From positions 164,528-227,604 of the forward strand of contig NZ_JALGBX010000015.1 in assembly GCF_022808175.1 (NCBI RefSeq): a DNA stretch of 63,077 nt, written 5' to 3'. A model generated the notes under the pieces. It was not told the origin of the DNA, searched no databases, and saw only the letters and a list, made by a program, of their open reading frames with translations. This document shows positions 17,528-25,453 of this stretch, piece after piece. Within the stretch, counting starts at the first letter, position 1. Each line of letters starts with the position of its first letter. Origin of the DNA: Streptomyces sp. AP-93. Lineage in GTDB: Bacteria > Actinomycetota > Actinomycetes > Streptomycetales > Streptomycetaceae. The translations under genes and the position numbers were made by a program.

Positions 17528-18901
17528 CTAGAAGTCGCCCCCGCCGAACCCGCCTCCGCCGTCGAAGCCCCCTCCGCCGCCGAAGTCCCCGCCGCCGAAG
17601 TCGGACGGGTTGAAGTCGGCTCCGGAGACGTCGCCCCCGTCGAAGCCTCCGCCGTCGAATCCGTTGCCGCCGCCGAAGTCGGAGGCGTAGGCCGGACTGG
17701 ACATCATCGAACCGAGCATCGTGCCCATGAGCAGGCCGGGCAGGATGCCGCCGCCGAAGTAGCCGCCGGCCCAGGGACCGTAGGCCGGGCCGGCGTCGTA
17801 GTAGGGGCGCGGACCGTGCTCGGTGTCGACGGTGCGGACCGCCGGGTCCTGACCGTCGCGCAGCCGGACGGCGTCCGCCGCGCAGACCGGGACCGTACGG
17901 GCGGCTCCGCCCGCCGGGGCCCAGGCGGCGTCCTCGCTGCTCGGCCCGTGGCGCGGGTCGAAGAAGCAGGGCGCACGGCGCTCGGGCAGCGGCCGGCCCT
18001 GCCGGCGCGCGTCGAGGCGGGCCAGGGCGAAGCGGCCGTCTTCGAGGGCCTGGGTGACTCCCTTGACCTCCTGCGGGTGCTGCACGGAGGCCATGATCTG
18101 CTTGGCCTTCTCGTAGGAGTCGAGGCCCTGCTCGTAGTCCGCGCGCATGGCGTCGTCGGCGCCGGGCTCACCGGGGTGGAAGTCGAGGCGCTCCAGCTCC
18201 TCGCCGAAGGCCGTGATGTCCTCGTCGACGACCACGCTCAGCCGGGCGATGGACTCGCGCCGGAGCTCTTCCTTCTTCCTGCGGTTGCGCTTGACCAGCG
18301 CGTACGCCCCGCCACCGCCGACGGCGGCCACCACGCCGAGCCCGATCAGGGCGCCCACCGGGGCGCCGCTGTCGGTGCTCGCGGTGCCCCAGGAGGCCGG
18401 GGCCGTGCCCTTGGCCTGGGCGAGGGCTTGATCCACGAAGTTGTTGAGCTCGGTGCCCGCGTCGGCCGGGCCGCCCGCCTTGACGGCGTCGACCAGGTTG
18501 CGGACCGCGTTGCTCGGCATGACGGCCCGGTCGGCCCCGGCGTTGAAGCCGTCCCCGAGCCGGATCGCGTAGAGCCCGGTGATCCCGGTCTCGGTACGGA
18601 CCGTCTTCAGTACGCTCGCGGCCGGGAACTCGGCGGTGGCCGGCAGCACGGCGACGAACACCGGCTTCCCGGCGTCCTTGATCTTCTTCGCGAGCGCGTC
18701 CGCCTGCGCGGGCGGCAGCTGGGCCTCCGCGCGGGGGTCCACGTAGACCGGGCCCTTCTTGAGGGCCTCCGCCACGGTGGTGGTCCCGTCGGCGGCCGAC
18801 GCCCCCGGGGCGACCAGCAGCGCGGTCGCGGACAGCGCCAGCAGCAGAGCGGCCAGCAGCGATCCAAAAGGTACGGATATAAGCCTGGTCCTCATATCCA
18901 T
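17528..18901 (-). CDS. TPM-domain membrane protein with Gly-rich tail
   Basis: With ATG 18901 the protein is 457 aa. It has a signal sequence with a hydrophobic core near residues 12-35, and an extracytoplasmic TPM-fold-like domain (VYVDPRAEAQLPPAQADALAKKI near 55). A membrane helix near 180-200 is followed by a basic KRNRRKKEELRRE stop-transfer stretch, then a cytoplasmic coiled segment. A C-terminal tail has FGGG/FDGG repeats after residue 400. Function is unknown; TPM domains occur in membrane quality-control and phosphatase-like proteins. A GTG/ATG start further upstream (18952) is possible but would put a charged stretch before the signal peptide. Confidence 0.82.
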   Translation of the reverse strand: MDMRTRLISVPFGSLLAALLLALSATALLVAPGASAADGTTTVAEALKKGPVYVDPRAEAQLPPAQADALAKKIKDAGKPVFVAVLPATAEFPAASVLKTVRTETGITGLYAIRLGDGFNAGADRAVMPSNAVRNLVDAVKAGGPADAGTELNNFVDQALAQAKGTAPASWGTASTDSGAPVGALIGLGVVAAVGGGGAYALVKRNRRKKEELRRESIARLSVVVDEDITAFGEELERLDFHPGEPGADDAMRADYEQGLDSYEKAKQIMASVQHPQEVKGVTQALEDGRFALARLDARRQGRPLPERRAPCFFDPRHGPSSEDAAWAPAGGAARTVPVCAADAVRLRDGQDPAVRTVDTEHGPRPYYDAGPAYGPWAGGYFGGGILPGLLMGTMLGSMMSSPAYASDFGGGNGFDGGGFDGGDVSGADFNPSDFGGGDFGGGGGFDGGGGFGGGDF

Positions 18902-19000
18902 GACGCTACCCGAATGGGTGCAATTCTGTGTGAGTAGGACATAAAGGCCCACGGTCGGCGGCCGGCCGCCTCACCCCACGGCCGCGCCCACGGCCTCACC

Positions 19001-19038
19001 GCGCCGTCCCACCCCGCCGGGGCACGGCGGGACGGCGC
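19001..19038 (-). terminator. cimA terminator
   Basis: A 10-bp stem (19001-19010 with 19029-19038) with internal secondary pairing begins 10 nt after the cimA stop codon, reading on the minus strand. Confidence 0.6.
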
Positions 19039-19047
19039 GTCGCCCGG

Positions 19048-20685
19048 CTACTCCGCCGGCTCGACGCCCGCGTGGAGGAGTCCGTAGGTGAAGGCGTCCT
19101 CCAGGGCCTGCCAGGAGGCTGCGATGACGTTCGGGGCGACGCCGACCGTGTTCCACTCGCGGGCGCCGTCCGTCGTGGTGACCAGGACCCGGGTCGTGGA
19201 CGACGTGCCGTGTGCGCCCTCCAGGATGCGGACCTTGTAGTCGATCAGCTCGAACTTGGCGAGCTGGGGGTAGAAGCGCTCCAGGGCGACCCGCAGCGCG
19301 CGGTCCAGCGCGTTGACCGGGCCGTTGCCCTCCGCCGTCGCGACGATCCGCTCGCCCTTGGCCCACAGCTTCACCGTGGCCTCGTTGGCGTGCGTGCCGT
19401 CGGGGCGGTCCTCGACGATGGCCCGCCAGGACTCGATGCGGAAGTACTTGCGCGCCCGGCCCTCGGCCTCGGCGCGCAGCAGCAGCTCGAAGGAGGCGTC
19501 GGCGGCCTCGTACGTGTAGCCCTGGAGCTCCCGCTCCTTGACCCGCTCCACCACCCGGGAGACCAGCGCGCGGTCCCCGCCGAGGTCGACGCCGAGCTCC
19601 TTGCCCTTGAGCTCGATGGAGGCCCGGCCGGCCATGTCGGAGACGAGCATCCGCATGGTGTTGCCGACCCGCGCGGGGTCGATGTGCTGGTACAGGTCCG
19701 GGTCGACCTTGATGGCCGAGGCGTGCAGGCCCGCCTTGTGCGCGAAGGCGGAGACGCCGACGTAGGGCTGGTGCGTGGAGGGGGTGAGGTTGACGACCTC
19801 GGCGATGGCGTGCGAGATCCGGGTCATCTCGGCCAGGGCGCCCGCCGGGAGGACCGTACGGCCGTACTTGATCTCCAGCGCGGCGACGACCGGGAAGAGG
19901 TTGGCGTTGCCGACGCGCTCGCCGTAGCCGTTCGCGGTGCACTGCACGTGCGTGGCGCCGGCGTCCACGGCGGCCAGCGTGTTGGCGACGGCGCAGCCGG
20001 TGTCGTCCTGGGCGTGGATGCCGAGGCGCGCGCCGGTGTCGGCCAGTACGGTCGCCACGGTCGCGGTGATCTGCGCGGGCAGCATGCCGCCGTTGGTGTC
20101 GCAGAGGACCACGACGTCGGCGCCGGCCTCGTACGCGGCGCGTACGACGGACTTCGCGTACTCGGCGTTGGCCCGGTAGCCGTCGAAGAAGTGCTCGCAG
20201 TCGACGAAGACCCGGCGGCCCTGGGAGACCAGGTGGGCGACGGTGTCGCGGACCATCTCCAGGTTCTCGTCGAGGGTGGTGCGCAGCGCCAGCTCGACGT
20301 GCCGGTCGTGGGACTTGGCGACCAGGGTGATCACCGGGGCGCCGGATTCCAGCAGGGCGCGGACCTGCGGGTCGGTGGCGGCCGAGCCGCCCGCCCTGCG
20401 GGTCGCGCCGAAGGCGACGAGCTGGGCGTGCTTGAAGTCGATCTCCGCGCGGGCGCGGGAGAAGAACTCCGTGTCGCGGGGGTTGGCGCCGGGCCAGCCG
20501 CCCTCGATGAACCCCACCCCGAAGTCGTCCAGGTGCCGGGCGATCGTCAGCTTGTCCGCGACCGTGAGGTTGATGCCCTCACGCTGGGCACCGTCGCGCA
20601 GGGTCGTGTCGAAGACGTGGAACCCGTCATCGGGGCCGGGGCCCGAAGCCGGCGCAGTCGGCTCGGTCGCCTCTGTCGTCGTCAT
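19048..20685 (-). CDS. cimA: Citramalate synthase
   Basis: The 545-aa protein belongs to the DRE-TIM metallolyase family. HVFDTTLRDGAQREGINLTVADKL near residue 23 begins the HMGL-like barrel, HAQDDTGCAVANTLAAVDAG lies near 220, and a C-terminal LeuA allosteric regulatory domain follows residue 400. Sequence features match CimA-type enzymes, which condense pyruvate and acetyl-CoA to (R)-citramalate and start a threonine-independent isoleucine route; an isopropylmalate synthase-like role is the alternative. ATG 20685 has AGGAG about 10 nt upstream and is preferred over an ATG 75 nt earlier. It stands near leuB, ilvE and ilvBNC. Confidence 0.9.
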   Translation of the reverse strand: MTTTEATEPTAPASGPGPDDGFHVFDTTLRDGAQREGINLTVADKLTIARHLDDFGVGFIEGGWPGANPRDTEFFSRARAEIDFKHAQLVAFGATRRAGGSAATDPQVRALLESGAPVITLVAKSHDRHVELALRTTLDENLEMVRDTVAHLVSQGRRVFVDCEHFFDGYRANAEYAKSVVRAAYEAGADVVVLCDTNGGMLPAQITATVATVLADTGARLGIHAQDDTGCAVANTLAAVDAGATHVQCTANGYGERVGNANLFPVVAALEIKYGRTVLPAGALAEMTRISHAIAEVVNLTPSTHQPYVGVSAFAHKAGLHASAIKVDPDLYQHIDPARVGNTMRMLVSDMAGRASIELKGKELGVDLGGDRALVSRVVERVKERELQGYTYEAADASFELLLRAEAEGRARKYFRIESWRAIVEDRPDGTHANEATVKLWAKGERIVATAEGNGPVNALDRALRVALERFYPQLAKFELIDYKVRILEGAHGTSSTTRVLVTTTDGAREWNTVGVAPNVIAASWQALEDAFTYGLLHAGVEPAE

Positions 20686-20801
20686 GCTGATCTGACTCCT
20701 GTCGGATGGGTGGTTCCGGATGCCCGCCCTCGGGCAGGCCGACGCCACTGCCCCCATCATCGCGCGCTGCCCGATCCCGGCATGTTCGTGGCCGGAAAAC
20801 G

Positions 20802-20828
20802 AAAAAACCTCTCGCGGGTGCGAGAGGT
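20802..20828 (-). terminator. Intrinsic terminator upstream of cimA (possible attenuator)
   Basis: On the minus strand a perfect 9-bp stem, ACCTCTCGC/GCGAGAGGT with a 4-nt loop, is followed directly by six T residues. It lies about 117 nt before the cimA start codon in the same orientation. It would terminate transcription before cimA unless melted. A short frame at 20881-20922 (MIMDSSAPVPSGR) lies upstream of it. Confidence 0.7.
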
Positions 20829-21019
20829 CTGCGCGCGGGTCTGGGGCACGGTGGCCGCCTCCGCGAAGTTCTTCCGCGGCTCAGCGGCCACTGGGGACCG
20901 GCGCGCTGCTGTCCATAATCATGAGCTGAGCAGGCACGTCGGCAGTCTGCCATACCGCATGCCGCGGATGGACGGGGATCTCAGCATGCGGGCACGCCCC
21001 GTCCGGCCTGGTGCGGCTC

Positions 21020-21102
21020 CGTTGCCGGGGCTCCGCCCCGGACCCCGCGCCTCAAACTCCCCCAGCTACCGCTGGGAGGTGCCCCCTGCGGGGCTGGAAT
21101 CG
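21020..21102. repeat. Dispersed Streptomyces palindromic repeat
   Basis: This stretch contains the GGGGCTCCGCCCC hairpin and a CCCAGC-TACC-GCTGGG hairpin followed by GAGGTGCCCCC. From memory, such modules recur between Streptomyces genes. It covers the last codons of the TetR gene and may act as its terminator. The remaining sequence back to cimA (20686-21019) holds the cimA upstream hairpin and no gene. Confidence 0.6.
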
Positions 21103-21713
21103 CCATGCGGGGTCAGCGCCTCGCTGAGGAACTCGCCGACGTGGTCGAGGATGTCGCCCCGCCCTATCCCGGGCAGGCCGACCGCGACCTGGATGCTGAA
21201 CCCGTCGAGCAGGGCCCGCAGCCGGGCCGCGAACCGGTCCGGGTCGACCGGGCGGAACTCTCCGCGCGAGATGCCCTCGGCGAGCAGGGCCACCAGGTCG
21301 CGGTGCCAGGCGCCCTCGATGGCCCCCTGGCGGTCCCGCTCCCCCGGTCCCGCGTTCTGCGAGCGGTTCCAGACCTCCAGCCACAGCGTCCAGTGCGGAT
21401 CCCGGGCGCCCTCGGGCACGTACAGGTCCACGTACGCCCGCAGGCGCTCCAGGGCCGGGCCGCGGCGGGACAGCAGGGCCCGGCGCCGGGTGCCGAGCGC
21501 CGCCTCGCTCCACTCCAGGGTCTGCAGCAGGAGCTCGTCCTTGGTGCGGAAGTAGTAGAGGAGGTGGCCGCTGCTCATGCCGACCTGGCGGCCCAGGCCG
21601 GCCATGGTCAGGCCGTCGAGACCGCGTTCGGCGATGGTGGCCATGGCGGCGACCAGTACGTCCTCGCGCGGCGGCGCGTTCTTGCGCGCGGCACGTACCT
21701 CACCCGCCACCAT
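21066..21713 (-). CDS. TetR family transcriptional regulator
   Basis: The 215-aa protein has an N-terminal helix-turn-helix: REDVLVAAMATIAERGLDGLTMAGLGRQVGMSSGHLLYYFRTKDEL (residues 16-60). A ligand-binding domain of BetI-like character follows. The ATG at 21713 gives a typical length. It lies 32 nt after the agmatine deiminase gene on the same strand, so it probably regulates the agmatine/urease genes or the divergent permease. Inverted repeats upstream of ureAB are candidate operators. The last residues (SSPAGGTSQR) come from a dispersed repeat, suggesting that the original C-terminus was altered. Confidence 0.9.
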   Translation of the reverse strand: MVAGEVRAARKNAPPREDVLVAAMATIAERGLDGLTMAGLGRQVGMSSGHLLYYFRTKDELLLQTLEWSEAALGTRRRALLSRRGPALERLRAYVDLYVPEGARDPHWTLWLEVWNRSQNAGPGERDRQGAIEGAWHRDLVALLAEGISRGEFRPVDPDRFAARLRALLDGFSIQVAVGLPGIGRGDILDHVGEFLSEALTPHGDSSPAGGTSQR

Positions 21714-21745
21714 GACCCACTCCTCGTCCGGCCGCCCTCTCGGGG

Positions 21746-22798
21746 TCAGACCTTCGGCTGCTGCTGGGTGATGCAGTGGATACCGCCACCCCCGGCGAAA
21801 ATCGTACGTGCGTCGACGAGCGTCACGGTCCGCCCCGGGAACAGACCGCGGAAGATCTCGGCCGCCTCCTCGTCCCGCGGGTCGTCGAAGGCGCACAGGA
21901 CCACGCCGCCGTTGCACAGGTAGTGGTTGATGTAGGAGTAGTCGACCCACTCCCCGTCCTCTTCCAGCACGGTCGGCGCCGGGATCTCCACGACCTCCAG
22001 CTGCCGCCCCTGCGCGTCGGTGGACGCGCGCAGGATGGCGGCGATGGTCTTGCCGCGCTCGTGGTCCGGGTGGGCCGGGTCGGGCTGGCTGTGGACCATG
22101 ACCACGCCGGGCCGGGCGAAGGCGGCGACGATGTCCACGTGGCCCTGGGTGCCGTAGGTACCGTAGTCGCCGGCCAGGCCGTACGGGAGCCAGATCGCCT
22201 TGGTGGTGCCCAGGTGGGCGTGGATCTCGGCCTCGACCTGCTCGCGGGTCCAGTCGGGGTTGCGGCCCTTGCCGAGCTGCACGGTGTCGGTGAGGAGCAC
22301 GGTGCCCTCTCCGTCCACGTGGATGGCGCCGCCCTCGTTGACCAGTGCGGTGCTGTAGGTGCGGGTCCCGACGAGGCCGGAGATCTCCCGGGCGATCTTC
22401 GAGTCGTGGTCCCAGCGGGCCCAGTCCTGGGCGCCCCAGCCGTTGAAGGTCCAGTCGACGGCGGCCAGCTCGCCGGCGTCGTTGGTGACGAAGGTCGGGC
22501 CGATGTCGCGCATCCAGGCGTCGTCGAGCTCGCGCTCGACCAGCACCAGTTCATGGCCGGCGGCCCCTCCCGCTCCGGCGCGGGCGCTGTCGGCGTCACC
22601 GGGCGAGACGACGAGGGTCACCGGCTCGTACGAGCGGACCGCGCGGGCCACGGCGCCCCAGGCCTCGCGGGCTTCGGCGAGCTCCTGCTCGTTGGTGAAG
22701 GTGGGGTTGGGGCTGGGCCAGGCCATCCAGGTGCGCTCGTGGGGCGTCCACTCTGCGGGCATCCGGAATCCGGCGTTCACGGGCGTGGTGTCGGTCAT
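21746..22798 (-). CDS. Agmatine deiminase family protein
   Basis: The 350-aa peptidylarginine-deiminase-fold enzyme converts agmatine to N-carbamoylputrescine and ammonia. FRMPAEWTPHERTWMAWP lies at the N-terminus, DDAWMRDIGPTFV near 95, and the C-terminal catalytic Cys in GGGGIHCITQQQP. The GHVDIVAAF segment supplies the catalytic His/Asp. The length fits bacterial AguA. The ATG at 22798 is preceded by GGGAGG-like sequence on the minus strand. It lies between the urease genes and the TetR gene, consistent with a cluster for nitrogen salvage. Downstream N-carbamoylputrescine amidase is not in the window. Confidence 0.93.
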   Translation of the reverse strand: MTDTTPVNAGFRMPAEWTPHERTWMAWPSPNPTFTNEQELAEAREAWGAVARAVRSYEPVTLVVSPGDADSARAGAGGAAGHELVLVERELDDAWMRDIGPTFVTNDAGELAAVDWTFNGWGAQDWARWDHDSKIAREISGLVGTRTYSTALVNEGGAIHVDGEGTVLLTDTVQLGKGRNPDWTREQVEAEIHAHLGTTKAIWLPYGLAGDYGTYGTQGHVDIVAAFARPGVVMVHSQPDPAHPDHERGKTIAAILRASTDAQGRQLEVVEIPAPTVLEEDGEWVDYSYINHYLCNGGVVLCAFDDPRDEEAAEIFRGLFPGRTVTLVDARTIFAGGGGIHCITQQQPKV

Positions 22799-22845
22799 GG
22801 CAGGGAGGTCCTTAGAGACTGTGCTGGCTTGCAGACTGTGCTGAT

Positions 22846-24579
22846 TTACAAGAAGTACAGGCGGTTGAGGGAGACCGATTCGGCGGCTTCGGAGCGCAGC
22901 GGTTCCCCGTCGAGGGAGACGAGTCCGCTGCGCGCGTCCACATCGACCGCGCCCACCCGGGAGTTGAGGAGCAGGTTCCCGGGGCCGATGCCCCGGGTGC
23001 CGCGGACGGCGACGCGGCGCCTGCGGGTCGGCATCTCGTCGCTGCCCAGCGCCGCCGCGGCGGCCGAGACGAAGGCGACGGAGATGTCGGCCGCGGTGGC
23101 GCCGTACGAGCCGAACTGCGGGCCGAGGACCAGCGGTTCGCAGGTGTCGGTGGCGGCGTTGGGGTCGCCGGTGACCCCGTACGCCGGGAAGCCGGACTTG
23201 AGGACCAGCTGCGGCTTGGCGCCGAAGAACTGGGGGCGCCACAGCACGATGTCGGCGAGCTTGCCGACCTCGATGGAGCCGATCTCGTGGGCCAGGCCGT
23301 GGGCGATGGCCGGGTTGATGGTCAGCTTGGCCATGTAGCGCAGCACGCGGGCGTTGTCGTCGCCCTCGCCGTCGCCGGCCAGCGGGCCGAGCTCGCCCTT
23401 CATCTTGGCGGCCATGGCGAAGGTGCGCCGGATGGTCTCGCCCGCGCGGCCCATGCCCTGCGCGTCGGAAGAGGTGATGCCGATCGCGCCGAGGTCGTGC
23501 AGGACGTCCTCGGCCCCCATCGTGCCCGCGCGGATCCGGTCGCGGGCCATGGCGGCGTCGCCGGGGAGGTCCGGCTTGAGGTCGTGGACGGAGACGATCA
23601 TCCCGTAGTGCTCGGCGACCGCGTCCCGGCCGAAGGGCAGGGTCGGATTGGTGGAGGAGCCGATGACGTTCGGCACGCCCGCCATCTTCAGGACGTTGGG
23701 GACGTGGCCGCCGCCGCAGCCCTCGATGTGGAAGGCGTGGATGGTCCGGCCGTCGAGCACCCGCAGGGTGTCCTCGACGGACAGGCACTCGTTGAGGCCG
23801 TCGCTGTGCAGGGCGACTTGTACGTCGTACTCCTCGGCGACCCGCAGGGCGGTGTCCAGGGCGCGGGTGTGCGCGCCCATGTCCTCGTGGACCTTGAAGC
23901 CGGAGGCGCCGCCCTCGGCGAGGGCCTCGATCAGCGGGGCCGGGTCCGAGGAGGAACCGCGGGCCAGGAAGCCGATGTTGACGGGCCAGGCGTCGAAGGC
24001 GTTGAAGGCGTGCTTCAGCGCCCACGGGGAGTTGACCCCGACGCCCCAGACCGGGCCGAACTCCTGGCCGATGATCGTGGTGACGCCCGCGGCGAGCGAG
24101 GCCTCCATGATGCGCGGGGAGAGCAGGTGCACGTGCGTGTCGACGGCGCCGGCGGTGGCGATCATGCCTTCGCCGGAGACGATGCTCGTCCCCGTGCCGA
24201 CCACGACGTCCACGCCGTCGAGGGTGTCGGGGTTGCCGGCCCGGCCGATCGCGTGGATCCGCCCTTCGCGGATGCCGATGGAGACCTTGCGGATGCCGAG
24301 GACGGCGTCGATGACCAGCACGTTGCTGATCACCACGTCGCAGGTGTCGCGGACGGCGGCGGCCTTCAGGTGCAGTCCGTCGCGGGCCGTCTTGCCGAAA
24401 CCGGCCAGGAACTCGTCACCGGGCTTCTGGGAGTCGGACTCCACCCGGACGGTCAGCCCGGAGTCACCGAGCCGGACCCGGTCCCCGGCCCGGGGGCCGA
24501 AGACGGAGGCGTACTCGTGCGGGTCGATGTGCCGGCTGCCGGGTGCGCAGTGGTCACTGTGCCTGGTCTGCTTGCTCAC
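22846..24579 (-). CDS. ureC: Urease alpha subunit, divergent class
   Basis: The 577-aa amidohydrolase has the urease metal ligands: AVDTHVHLLSP (His pair), the carbamylated-lysine segment GFKVHEDMG, LHSDGLNE, FHIEGCGGGHVPN and the Asp in TSSDAQGMG. The flap that is MVCHHLDPD in Klebsiella UreC reads IVSVHDLKPD here, so the flap cysteine is Val while the catalytic His remains. GTG 24579 overlaps the ureAB stop as GTGA. No ureD, E, F or G gene for nickel insertion is present in the window, so it depends on another locus or acts differently. Urea hydrolysis is inferred, not certain. Confidence 0.9.
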   Translation of the reverse strand: MSKQTRHSDHCAPGSRHIDPHEYASVFGPRAGDRVRLGDSGLTVRVESDSQKPGDEFLAGFGKTARDGLHLKAAAVRDTCDVVISNVLVIDAVLGIRKVSIGIREGRIHAIGRAGNPDTLDGVDVVVGTGTSIVSGEGMIATAGAVDTHVHLLSPRIMEASLAAGVTTIIGQEFGPVWGVGVNSPWALKHAFNAFDAWPVNIGFLARGSSSDPAPLIEALAEGGASGFKVHEDMGAHTRALDTALRVAEEYDVQVALHSDGLNECLSVEDTLRVLDGRTIHAFHIEGCGGGHVPNVLKMAGVPNVIGSSTNPTLPFGRDAVAEHYGMIVSVHDLKPDLPGDAAMARDRIRAGTMGAEDVLHDLGAIGITSSDAQGMGRAGETIRRTFAMAAKMKGELGPLAGDGEGDDNARVLRYMAKLTINPAIAHGLAHEIGSIEVGKLADIVLWRPQFFGAKPQLVLKSGFPAYGVTGDPNAATDTCEPLVLGPQFGSYGATAADISVAFVSAAAAALGSDEMPTRRRRVAVRGTRGIGPGNLLLNSRVGAVDVDARSGLVSLDGEPLRSEAAESVSLNRLYFL

Positions 24580-25289
24580 GCCTGGTCTCCGTCCGTGGCG
24601 TCGGTGGCATCTGTGCCGAGGTAGCCGCAGGCGGCCGCGCGGCGCAGGGCTTCGGCCTTGGCGCCCGGGGCGTCCAGCGGTCCGTCGACCAGCCCCGCGA
24701 AGCCGATCGCGACGCGGTCCCCGCCGATGGGGACGAGGCCGACCTCGCCCTCGCCGTGCGGGTCGAACCGTACGGACGAGCCCGCCGGCACGCACAGGCG
24801 CATGCCGTACGCCACCGCGCGGTCGAAGTCGAGGCGCGGGTTGGCCTCGAAGAAGTGGAAGTGGGAGGTGACGCTCACCGGCACCGCGGCGGTGTTGCGC
24901 ACGTGCAGGTGGACGGCCGGCTCCGGCTGGGGCGCTCCGGGGCCGGGTACGACCGCGCCCGGGGCGTCCTCGCCCAGGCCGACGGCGCCCCGGATCGGGG
25001 ACGAGACCACCGCGAGACGGGATCCGTCGTCGAAGACGGCCTCCACGTGCACCTCGGTGACCACGTCGCTGACGCCGGGCAGCACGTCGGCGGGGCCCAG
25101 CACGGAGCGGGCCTCCTCGATGGCCTCCGCCAGCCGCTTGCCGTCACGCGCGGCCTCGCAGACCGTGTCCGCGATGAGCGCGGTGGCCTCCGGGACGTTG
25201 AGTTTGAGTCCGCGGGCCCGTCGGGCCCTGGCCAGTTCCGCAGCGCTGCGGAGAAGCAGCCGGTCGCGCTCCGTAGGGGTCAGCCGCAC
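24576..25289 (-). CDS. ureAB: Fused urease gamma-beta subunit
   Basis: The 237-aa protein joins a UreA-like gamma domain (LTPTERDRLLLRSAAELARARRARGLKLNVPEA, residues 3-100, including the VLPGVSDVVTEVHVE segment) to a UreB-like beta domain (residues 125-225, with SVTSHFHFFEANPRLDFDR and RFDPHGEG). Fusion of gamma and beta is known in some bacteria. GTG 25289 is the start. The stop overlaps ureC by the GTGA motif, so the two subunits are translationally coupled. The upstream intergenic region is shared with the divergent permease and contains two inverted repeats. Confidence 0.92.
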   Translation of the reverse strand: MRLTPTERDRLLLRSAAELARARRARGLKLNVPEATALIADTVCEAARDGKRLAEAIEEARSVLGPADVLPGVSDVVTEVHVEAVFDDGSRLAVVSSPIRGAVGLGEDAPGAVVPGPGAPQPEPAVHLHVRNTAAVPVSVTSHFHFFEANPRLDFDRAVAYGMRLCVPAGSSVRFDPHGEGEVGLVPIGGDRVAIGFAGLVDGPLDAPGAKAEALRRAAACGYLGTDATDATDGDQA

Positions 25290-25317
25290 GCCGATCCACC
25301 ACCCTTTGAGTCGATGG

Positions 25318-25336
25318 GTTAGAGCATCACTCTAAC
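25318..25336. promoter_or_regulatory. Operator-like inverted repeat GTTAGAG-N5-CTCTAAC
   Basis: A perfect 7-bp inverted repeat with a 5-nt spacer lies 29 nt upstream of the ureAB start in a divergent promoter region. Its size and symmetry fit a TetR-type operator; the TetR encoded at 21066 is the obvious candidate. Confidence 0.55.
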
Positions 25337-25388
25337 TCTTCATTTCCCTGCAATGAAGCATTGACCTGAGACCAGGGCTTAGGTCACA

Positions 25389-25403
25389 TTGAGTGTCGCT
25401 CAA
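25389..25403. promoter_or_regulatory. Second inverted repeat TTGAG-N5-CTCAA near the permease
   Basis: A perfect 5-bp inverted repeat with a 5-nt spacer lies 51 nt before the permease start. It could be a half-strength operator or part of the permease promoter. Symmetry this short can arise by chance. Confidence 0.4.
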
Positions 25404-25453
25404 ACATGCACACACAGCATTGCCACCCCCCGCCCTGCCAAGGGAGTCCCCCC

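Noticed and set aside
20881..20922. Short frame MIMDSSAPVPSGR as a cimA leader peptide
   Set aside because: It lacks a ribosome-binding site and a run of Ile, Leu or Val codons, so it is not called a gene, only noted with the terminator.
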